From assembly GCA_963623095.1 (NCBI GenBank), contig CAVFKD010000035.1, forward strand, positions 1 through 11,838: a stretch of 11,838 nt of DNA. The letters are read 5' to 3'. This document shows, piece by piece, positions 1 to 6,190 of the stretch. The translations under genes were made by a program, and so were the position numbers. The notes beneath the pieces were generated by a model that made no database searches, was not told the DNA's origin, and saw nothing but the letters and a program-made list of their open reading frames with translations. Within the stretch, counting starts at the first letter, position 1; the number at the start of each line of letters is the position of its first letter. Source of the DNA: UBA3210 sp963623095 (GTDB lineage: Bacteria > Bacillota_I > Bacilli_A > RFN20 > CAG-449).

Positions 1-2
1 AA

Positions 3-2789
3 TTAACTATTAGTTAAATGTTCAACATATAAGATGTGGTTTTTATTCATCTTTAAATTTAATACTAATTCATAAGTAGTATTACCACTTGAATCTTCGC
101 TTGCTTTATAATAGCCAACTACTTCACCAGTTACTCGATCTATTAATCGATAATTAAGTAATTCTGAACCATTATAATCATAACTTGCGGTTACTCCATC
201 AGTTTTACCACTTACATAATATCTAATACATTGGTCTAATGTTTTATTTTGGTTCGCAGTCTCTGATGTATCATTTTTAGAAGCATATGTACCTTCCATG
301 TAAGAAGATTCATTAAATAACAATGTTGCAAAATCACTAGTTTTATATGTATTAGTTGTATTGTCAAAACTCCAAGCATCGTCTACAAAGTTATTTGTAT
401 CTTTATTTTGTAGATTATTATCAAATACATATAAGAACATTTTTGTATCATGTCTATACATATAAAGATCATATTTATTTACATCAGTATTATATTTAAT
501 CAATAAATCATAAATACCATAATATGATGTTCCTTCAGTATCATCTTTAATTTTAAATATAGTTTTAGAAGTATCACTTCCATTTGCTACTTCAATATAG
601 CCATTAGTTCCTAGAGCTTTAGAATATACTTCATTACTTTTAAAGTTATCTTTATTAGTTGTACAAACTAAATAATTATATGCATATTTTGATTCATCAG
701 TATTTATTAATGCAGTAGAAGTAGATGTTGAGTTAATAGAAATAGCGAAATGAGTCATTGAAGTTAAATCAATATTCTTAACTAGATATGTATAAGGAGA
801 ATTTTTACTTAAATCATCTCCATTAATTGTATAACCAGTTGTGCCATCACTATTAGTAGCTTCATATAAGCCATTAACATTTTTATAGAAGCTTCTTTTT
901 GAAGTTGCACTTGAAACAAATGATGTAATATTACTAGGAACAGAATCAGTAGTAATAACAGTTGGTTCATCAATCTTTTCAAATACTACAACTGTAGGAC
1001 TACATTTATATGAATCATATTCAGAATCAAGCGCGGTTATTTGAACTAAACGTTTACCTGTTAAACAAGTAAAAGCACCTGTATTTAATTGAGAGAATAT
1101 ATTGTTATAGAAAGTATCAAATGTACCTTTCATAGTACTAACGGAATTAGAACTTGAACTAGAAGGACCATTTTGATAAGAATAGTTCGCGACTATAACA
1201 TAGAATGTATATAAGCCTTCACCATAAGTATCAATTAAATTATTTTTAATATAGGAAGCATCAAGTGAATATTGTTTTTGCCAGAATAATTGGCTTGAAT
1301 CATTTTCAACTTTACCCCAATTACAAGGAGAATCCCAAATGTTATTCGCAGAGAATACTAACTTAGAAGTAGATGAAGTTACTTCAATATTATTATAGCT
1401 AAATAGATTTATATATTTACTTGGTAATAGGCTTTCTTCAACTGTAGATTTTGTTCCTTCAGTAGTTGTTTCATAAGAGAAGTTACCTACTCCATTATTG
1501 TAAACATCGCTATTGAAGAATGGATATTTATATTCAACACTATCAACGTTAGATGATGTTGTTGTGATTTGTAATTTTTCAGTAGATCCACCACCTAATG
1601 TGTATTTTTCTGCATCAGTTTCAGTTCCAGTATATCCACCATTTTTCTTACCATTACTGAATAAAGGATATAGTCTAATAACATTGTTATTATCCGCGTA
1701 TTGATCTAAATCCGCGAACATATCAAAATATCTATCTCTTTGTTTTGGTTGGAATGCTTCACCAATTTTGTTTGCAGTCCATTCTCCACCATTTTTAACA
1801 TAAGAATAAGGATAATCACTATCAGTAATTGAAGAAGGTGTCTTGGTATTTGTTACATATGTCCATTCTGTAAAAGTATAGTTATGATAATATGAACCAT
1901 TGTATTCTGTACCCATAGAAGTAAAGATACTTTGAACAACCATTTCCATAATAGAAGACATTAATTCATTTGTAACTGTTAATTTAATAGGAAGATATCT
2001 ACCAGTATTTGTATCATCCATTGAACTAGATTTAGTAGTATCTGCGCCTTGAATTAAACCATCAGGAGCTAAATCATCGCTATTATCTTTAATAGTTTGT
2101 CCATAATAATAGCAATCGCCCCAGCAACCAAATCTATCTGTAGAATATTGGTTTCTACCATTGAATTTTTCTTCTCTATTTGCATCACTTTCATTAATAG
2201 TAAATGCATCATTAGGAATACCCCAAGTTCTCATCGCTAAATTGTTATCTTTTAAATATGTTTGTGATTGGGTATATGCACTGTTACTTGCATAAGCAGA
2301 ACCACCGTCAGCTTCAAAAGAAGAACATGAGAATAATTCACCCATATATCTTCTATAAGCGCCATCATAAGTTACTGTGCCACTAGAAGAAGTATGTCCA
2401 GTATAAGATACTGCGCCAGTGTTATCACTTAATTTATATATTACATTACCATTATCATCAGTTTTTAATGAACCATCAGAATTATATAAAGGTTCTTTGT
2501 AACCAAATTGTTCTTCTGGAGTATTACTAGTATTATTAGTTACATAATCATGATATAGGTACATATAAGATGCGCTAGGAAAGAAATAGATTGTATATTC
2601 TTTACCTGCTTTATCAGATGCATCTTGACCAAAGTCATAGTTTTCTTGAATATCATCTGCGTTTATTTTGTTAATTGAAGGTTTTACTTCTTGTTTATTA
2701 TCAAAATACCAATAAGACAAACCAAAAGAAGATATGCCTATAAAAGCAATAAATAACAAAAAGACTAATTTTCTAATTATCTTGCCCAT
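3..2789 (-). CDS. Very large SipW-cognate secreted protein, 928 aa, function unknown
   Basis: I do not recognise a named family over the body of this protein. The N-terminus has a basic start, a hydrophobic segment (about residues 8-24) and then G23-L-S-Y-W-Y-F-D30, the same block that ends the signal segments of the other three secreted proteins here, so it is probably processed by the neighbouring SipW-like peptidase. The mature part is rich in Ser, Thr, Asn, Tyr and Asp, has many predicted beta-like stretches (for example 526-538), no second membrane helix, no LPXTG motif, and eight cysteines (155, 222, 226, 489, 575, 596, 709, 854). It is the last visible gene of the operon, 11 bp after the 212-aa gene; AAGGAG at 2795-2800 lies 5 nt before the ATG. 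By position it may be the tip, anchor or adhesin of a secreted fibre; that is inference. The stop codon lies at the window edge, so the gene is complete. Confidence 0.85.
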   Translation of the reverse strand: MGKIIRKLVFLLFIAFIGISSFGLSYWYFDNKQEVKPSINKINADDIQENYDFGQDASDKAGKEYTIYFFPSASYMYLYHDYVTNNTSNTPEEQFGYKEPLYNSDGSLKTDDNGNVIYKLSDNTGAVSYTGHTSSSGTVTYDGAYRRYMGELFSCSSFEADGGSAYASNSAYTQSQTYLKDNNLAMRTWGIPNDAFTINESDANREEKFNGRNQYSTDRFGCWGDCYYYGQTIKDNSDDLAPDGLIQGADTTKSSSMDDTNTGRYLPIKLTVTNELMSSIMEMVVQSIFTSMGTEYNGSYYHNYTFTEWTYVTNTKTPSSITDSDYPYSYVKNGGEWTANKIGEAFQPKQRDRYFDMFADLDQYADNNNVIRLYPLFSNGKKNGGYTGTETDAEKYTLGGGSTEKLQITTTSSNVDSVEYKYPFFNSDVYNNGVGNFSYETTTEGTKSTVEESLLPSKYINLFSYNNIEVTSSTSKLVFSANNIWDSPCNWGKVENDSSQLFWQKQYSLDASYIKNNLIDTYGEGLYTFYVIVANYSYQNGPSSSSSNSVSTMKGTFDTFYNNIFSQLNTGAFTCLTGKRLVQITALDSEYDSYKCSPTVVVFEKIDEPTVITTDSVPSNITSFVSSATSKRSFYKNVNGLYEATNSDGTTGYTINGDDLSKNSPYTYLVKNIDLTSMTHFAISINSTSTSTALINTDESKYAYNYLVCTTNKDNFKSNEVYSKALGTNGYIEVANGSDTSKTIFKIKDDTEGTSYYGIYDLLIKYNTDVNKYDLYMYRHDTKMFLYVFDNNLQNKDTNNFVDDAWSFDNTTNTYKTSDFATLLFNESSYMEGTYASKNDTSETANQNKTLDQCIRYYVSGKTDGVTASYDYNGSELLNYRLIDRVTGEVVGYYKASEDSSGNTTYELVLNLKMNKNHILYVEHLTNS

Positions 2790-2800
2790 ATTATCTCCTT

Positions 2801-3439
2801 TTAAATTGCCACAATATTAATAGTTAAACTTGCATCAGTTAAACTACTTTGTAATACATTATATTTATCTTGATCAATAGGTTTAACCCCATTACTACCC
2901 GCGGATTTATATTCAATTACGTTAGTTAAATTTAATGTATATAAATAATATCCATATGGTTCTTGTTCAGATGTTGTTTTTACTTCTTCAATATCATCAA
3001 CAAAATCATATCCCCCATTAGTTTCAGTTGCATTTGCGTATATATCAGTTAATTTAACAATATTAGAAAAAGATGTTCCTCCAAAAGAAACATATAATCT
3101 AAAAGAACTACCTTCAATAGAATCTTTAGAATCAGCTAAAGTATATTTAACAATTACTTTATCACTAGAAACATAAGCATTGTTTTCTTCTTTATAGAAA
3201 TCAATGCCGTCTTTAGTATTATTAACTTCACCAGATCCTTGAGAGAATACTATCTTAGAAGGTGCTTCTAATAAAGTTAAAGTACCTTTAGCAACATCAG
3301 AATATGTATGTATAGATACATCCTTTGTATTTGTTACTAAATTATCATGACCAAAATACCAGCTGGAGAATCCTACTCCAACTAGTGCAGTGGTAACTAA
3401 AATAGGTAAAGCAATTGATATAATCTTATTTTGAATCAT
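2801..3439 (-). CDS. SipW-cognate secreted protein, divergent TasA-like subunit, 212 aa
   Basis: Secreted protein with an N-terminal hydrophobic segment (about residues 6-22) followed by G23-F-S-S-W-Y-F-G-H31, as in the 234-aa protein at 5336-6040. By eye the whole length aligns with the two larger paralogues: K62-I-V-F-S-Q-G matches their K-L-x-I-V-L-D-Q-G-G, G78-I-D-F matches G-I-S-F, V97-K-Y-T matches S-A-T-Y, and the C-terminus repeats the pattern Tyr-x-Ser, Pro, Tyr, then an alternating hydrophobic strand (205-212). This suggests one fold, probably a beta-sandwich like TasA or camelysin, though identity to those families is too low to claim by eye. It starts 2 bp after the sipW stop, and its Shine-Dalgarno AAGGAA (3445-3450) lies inside the end of sipW, so translation is probably coupled. 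It could be a minor or initiating subunit. Confidence 0.85.
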   Translation of the reverse strand: MIQNKIISIALPILVTTALVGVGFSSWYFGHDNLVTNTKDVSIHTYSDVAKGTLTLLEAPSKIVFSQGSGEVNNTKDGIDFYKEENNAYVSSDKVIVKYTLADSKDSIEGSSFRLYVSFGGTSFSNIVKLTDIYANATETNGGYDFVDDIEEVKTTSEQEPYGYYLYTLNLTNVIEYKSAGSNGVKPIDQDKYNVLQSSLTDASLTINIVAI

Positions 3440-3441
3440 AA

Positions 3442-4293
3442 TTATTCCTTACCTTCGTCGTATTGTTTTGCGACATATAATCTTCTTTGCTTATATTCTC
3501 TATCAATATATTCTTCTGATCCTTCAAAAGTAATAATAAATATAGTCGCGCTTATTAACGCTAAAACGCCTGAATTACTCTTTAAATATGTAGTAGCGAG
3601 ACCTAATCCATAGTTTTGGAAACCGTTATAACGTCCAATGATTTGGCTTTCTTTTACTGCAGTTTCCCATACGTTACTCGCGGTATTTGCATCACCTTTT
3701 AATGTGAATAAATATTGTCCATTGTTGTTAGTGATATTAACTACTCTATGAACGATAATATCTCCATTAGTATTTTTAAATGCAACAACATCATATAAAG
3801 CAATATCTTTTGCGTTTACTTTATCAACACCAATCATACTAAATTGTTCAATTTGATTGGTTAGATTATTATCTTTAATATAAACATTTCCTTCATATAC
3901 TTCTTCCATAGATCCTGTTTGAATAACTAAGCAACCAGAATTACCTACGAAGAAAACATTGTTATTGACTTGATAAGTAAATAAGAAACCAATAACAAGC
4001 ATTAATAAAACAAGTAAAATACCTGATGTTATTTTTTCAACATACCATAAGATATTAGACTTCTTTTCTTCTTTATTGATACAATCAACAATTTTAGTTT
4101 CTTTGTCATCATCTTTAATGTGATATTTCTTTTTTAATTCTTTTAAAATGTTTTCATCTTCATGACCATATTTGATATGTTTTCTTTTATATAAAGAATA
4201 TAAGAAGAATAACAAAGCAAAAGTAATTGCAAGTATAATAACAACAATTAAGGAAACAAAAAAGACTACTTGAATTAATTTATGTGATCCCAT
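3442..4293 (-). CDS. sipW: SipW-type (ER-type) signal peptidase I, 283 aa
   Basis: Membrane-bound signal peptidase that would cleave the four secreted proteins encoded around it. The catalytic serine is in T126-G-S128-M-E, the histidine in I-V-H182-R-V-V, and an aspartate in K-G-D201-A-N-T; Ser/His/Asp in place of the Ser/Lys pair marks the ER/SipW type known from Bacillus. Membrane segments are about 7-33, 83-108 and 241-256. Compared with B. subtilis SipW (about 190 aa) it has an extra N-terminal helix and a charged linker (34-80), and a longer stretch between Ser128 and His182. The usual M-E-P after the serine reads M-E-E. It lies 23 bp behind the 243-aa substrate gene and 2 bp before the 212-aa gene, so enzyme and substrates are in one operon. 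GGAGA (4301-4305) lies 7 nt before the ATG. Confidence 0.93.
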   Translation of the reverse strand: MGSHKLIQVVFFVSLIVVIILAITFALLFFLYSLYKRKHIKYGHEDENILKELKKKYHIKDDDKETKIVDCINKEEKKSNILWYVEKITSGILLVLLMLVIGFLFTYQVNNNVFFVGNSGCLVIQTGSMEEVYEGNVYIKDNNLTNQIEQFSMIGVDKVNAKDIALYDVVAFKNTNGDIIVHRVVNITNNNGQYLFTLKGDANTASNVWETAVKESQIIGRYNGFQNYGLGLATTYLKSNSGVLALISATIFIITFEGSEEYIDREYKQRRLYVAKQYDEGKE

Positions 4294-4316
4294 TGTCTTT
4301 TCTCCTTATATTTTAA

Positions 4317-5048
4317 TTACTTATTTAAAGCGAATGAATATGTAACAGTTAAAGCATCATCAGTTGCAGCATTAATAGCGTCTTTCATTGTAGTATAAGC
4401 TTCTGCAGTTGATGGTTTTGATTTGTATTTTAATAATTTATTTACTGCGTCAGTTGTAGATGCATCGAATGTAAATACATCTGTAATTTTATCTTCTTCT
4501 GTATTTGACCAATCTACTGTATAAGTGAATGTTAATGTAGTTTCAGTAACACTTAAACCATCAGTTGCAGCATCAGTACCAACTTTAATATTACCTACTG
4601 CATAAGTTGTATCGAATTGAACATAAGTTGCAATAGTTGATGATAATTTGAATTCTGCTTTAAATGTACCAGCTTTAAGGCCAGCGTTCTTTAAATTAGT
4701 ATAATCTTCTTTTGCAATTTCATATGTTGCGCTGAAAGATGTAATTGCTTCACCAATATTAGAATCGCTAATAGTACCAGTAACATCTGTATTATCAACA
4801 ATTGAAATACCTTTAGTTGCTTCAGTAGCTTTATCATATCCACCTTGATCTAAAACAATTGCTAATTTTTTTGTTGCATCAGCACTTGTTAATGTACCAA
4901 TGTTATCTGCAAGATTAGTAACATATGTAGTTACCTTTGCACCATCAGTTGTTAAAGTCTTATCAAAATACCATGCAGAAAAGCCACTTCCTGCAATTCC
5001 TACTGCTGCGGTTACACCGAGTAATCCAATTAATAATTTTCTTTTCAT
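4317..5048 (-). CDS. SipW-cognate secreted protein, TasA-like major subunit candidate, 243 aa
   Basis: Probable structural subunit of a secreted fibre or surface layer. The N-terminus M-K-R-K, a Gly/Ala-rich hydrophobic segment (5-20) and S21-G-F-S-A-W-Y-F28 resemble the SipW-cognate signal class (in TasA and camelysin the equivalent block ends in A-Y-F). The mature part is rich in Thr and Ala, without Cys and without a second membrane helix. It is a close paralogue of the 234-aa protein at 5336-6040: shared blocks are the first 28 residues, L-D-Q-G-G-Y (66-71), K-G-I-S (79-82), S-A-T-Y (106-109), N-A-G-x-K (121-125) and the end around K-S-K-P (209-212). It is first in the sipW operon, with promoter and dyad upstream and AAAGGAGA (5058-5065) 9 nt before the ATG. 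Its alanines avoid GCG after C-ending codons, unlike most neighbours, which fits high expression. Confidence 0.88.
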   Translation of the reverse strand: MKRKLLIGLLGVTAAVGIAGSGFSAWYFDKTLTTDGAKVTTYVTNLADNIGTLTSADATKKLAIVLDQGGYDKATEATKGISIVDNTDVTGTISDSNIGEAITSFSATYEIAKEDYTNLKNAGLKAGTFKAEFKLSSTIATYVQFDTTYAVGNIKVGTDAATDGLSVTETTLTFTYTVDWSNTEEDKITDVFTFDASTTDAVNKLLKYKSKPSTAEAYTTMKDAINAATDDALTVTYSFALNK

Positions 5049-5081
5049 AATTTTAAGTCTCCTTTAATTAGTTTCAATTAT

Positions 5082-5109
5082 TAAGTATACTAAAGACTAG
5101 TTATACTTA
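5082..5109. repeat. Inverted repeat over the sipW-operon promoter (operator candidate)
   Basis: Left arm AAGTATA-CTA (5083-5092), five-base centre AAGAC (5093-5097), right arm TAG-T-TATACTT (5098-5108) with T5101 unpaired; T5082 and A5109 extend it by one pair. It covers the -10 box and most of the promoter spacer. The same element lies at 6067-6092, in front of the paralogous gene. Confidence 0.7.
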
Positions 5110-5113
5110 CTAA
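5084..5113 (-). promoter_or_regulatory. Candidate sigma-A promoter of the sipW operon
   Basis: On the minus strand a -10 box TATACT (5084-5089) stands 18 nt from a weak -35 TTAGTA (5108-5113). The spacer and -10 are almost the same as in the promoter of the 234-aa paralogue. The -35 is poor, which would fit a promoter needing an activator or a wrong choice of box. Confidence 0.5.
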
Positions 5114-5115
5114 TA

Positions 5116-5288
5116 AAAATTAAATCACAAATTAACAAATTAGTAAATGTTTTAACAAAAACCATCCCATAAAATACACATAAAAGTGTATAAAAACATA
5201 TTTATGTAATCAAAAATCAGATAAAAAAATCGTTATAGTGACACTTTTAATATTTATAAATATTCACTTTACGTTTTTAGAGCAAATA
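5116..5288. other. Gene-free AT-rich region upstream of the sipW-operon promoter
   Basis: No gene is seen in this stretch, which together with the promoter and terminator makes a 287-bp gap (5049-5335). It holds small dyads: ATACAC (5174-5179) with GTGTAT (5186-5191), AGTGA (5237-5241) with TCACT (5264-5268), a perfect 16-bp palindrome at 5249-5264, and TAAAAGTGT (5181-5189) facing ACACTTTTA (5241-5249). In such AT-rich DNA some of these are expected by chance. Confidence 0.4.
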
Positions 5289-5322
5289 AAAAAGTTACAT
5301 GAAACAATCATTGTAACTTTTT
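5289..5322 (-). terminator. Intrinsic terminator behind the 234-aa gene
   Basis: A perfect 11-bp stem (5289-5299 with 5312-5322) encloses a 12-nt loop, starting 13 nt after the stop codon. On the minus strand it runs into six T residues. Because the stem itself begins with five A and ends with five T, it could stop transcription in both directions. It separates the 234-aa gene from the sipW operon. Confidence 0.85.
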
Positions 5323-5335
5323 CTATTAGTTTATA

Positions 5336-6040
5336 TTAAATTTGAACTGTATATTGTACGCTAATAATTCCCTTGCCATTAAGTGCGTTTTTCATTTTAT
5401 CATAATCGTCTTTAGTTGTTGGTTTAGATACGTATGTTAACATATCATTTACACCATCGGTTGTTTTTGTTGTAAATTCAAATGTTTGATTTATTGGAGT
5501 ATCTAGTGTGAAATTAATTGTTTCAAAATAATACAATGTACCATTGCTAAACATTGCTTTACTCTCATCTAAGTTATTAGTAACGTAGTCACTTCTAAAG
5601 TCTATGTAGTTTCTATATTCGTTTGAATTAAAATAAATATGAGCAATAAATTGTGCACTTTTAATTCCTGCATTTACTAAATTATTTACATCTTTCGCAT
5701 CTATTGTATATGTTGCACTGAGGCTATCTACTTTAGGTGCATTAGCGAGTGCATCATCAGTAATATTATCGATGCCACTTGTATCAACAAAAGAGATACC
5801 TTTAGTCTTATCAGCTTTGTTTGTATATCCACCTTGGTCTAAAACAATTGTTAATTTTTGATTTGCATTATTATCTGTTAATGTTCCAACGTTTTCTACA
5901 ACATTAGTGACATGTGTTTTAACACCAGCAACCGCAGTTACTAAATCTTCGTGACCAAAATACCATGCAGAAAAACCACTTCCTACAATTCCTACTGTCG
6001 CAGTTACACCAACTAATCCAATTAATAATTTTCTTTTCAT
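5336..6040 (-). CDS. SipW-cognate secreted protein, TasA-like paralogue, 234 aa
   Basis: Second close copy of the putative fibre subunit at 4317-5048. The first 28 residues differ at only three places (10, 15, 19) and end in the same S21-G-F-S-A-W-Y-F28; next comes G29-H-E-D-L-V-T, shared with the 212-aa protein (G-H-D-N-L-V-T). L-D-Q-G-G-Y lies at 67-72, S-A-T-Y at 108-111, K-P-T-T-K at 206-210, and a probable beta-strand closes the protein (226-234). The middle (135-190) has diverged and is richer in Asn, Tyr and Phe, suggesting a different exposed face. It is transcribed alone: own promoter, AAAAGGGA (6049-6056) 8 nt before the ATG, and a terminator 13 nt after the stop. It may be an alternative or mixed subunit served by the same peptidase; the family call is by motif, not by search. 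Confidence 0.88.
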   Translation of the reverse strand: MKRKLLIGLVGVTATVGIVGSGFSAWYFGHEDLVTAVAGVKTHVTNVVENVGTLTDNNANQKLTIVLDQGGYTNKADKTKGISFVDTSGIDNITDDALANAPKVDSLSATYTIDAKDVNNLVNAGIKSAQFIAHIYFNSNEYRNYIDFRSDYVTNNLDESKAMFSNGTLYYFETINFTLDTPINQTFEFTTKTTDGVNDMLTYVSKPTTKDDYDKMKNALNGKGIISVQYTVQI

Positions 6041-6066
6041 AATTAAAATCCCTTTTAATCTTTCTT

Positions 6067-6092
6067 AAACATACTAAATATTAGTTATGTTT
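6067..6092. repeat. Inverted repeat over the 234-aa gene promoter (operator candidate)
   Basis: Left arm AAACATA-CTA (6067-6076), centre AATAT (6077-6081), right arm TAG-T-TATGTTT (6082-6092) with T6085 unpaired. It matches the element at 5083-5108 at 20 of 26 positions, and four of the six differences form two compensatory base pairs. It covers the -10 box and spacer and touches the -35. Confidence 0.7.
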
Positions 6093-6097
6093 GACAA
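6068..6097 (-). promoter_or_regulatory. Candidate sigma-A promoter of the 234-aa gene
   Basis: On the minus strand the -35 TTGTCA (6092-6097) is separated by 18 nt from the -10 TATGTT (6068-6073), with the start codon 27 nt further on. The -35 is better than in the sipW operon. The position relative to the inverted repeat is the same in both promoters. Confidence 0.55.
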
Positions 6098-6137
6098 TAT
6101 TTATTAAAATACAAATAAAATAATAATGCAATATTTT

Positions 6138-6179
6138 AAAAAAAAAAAAAGACTAAATCAACAAAGTGACTTAGTCTTT
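6138..6179 (-). terminator. Intrinsic terminator of the DUF3137-ABC operon
   Basis: On the minus strand a stem of 13 positions with one mismatch (6167-6179 with 6148-6160, mismatch A6157/C6170) and a six-base loop (6161-6166) is followed by a long T run; the plus strand shows 13 A residues in a row at 6138-6150. It starts 11 nt after the ABC stop codon, the ideal place for a rho-independent terminator. Confidence 0.92.
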
Positions 6180-6190
6180 AGATTTAATAC

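Noticed and set aside
6138..6150. Run of 13 A as a possible phase-variation tract
   Set aside because: It lies outside any gene and is the T tract of the ABC operon terminator read from the other strand.
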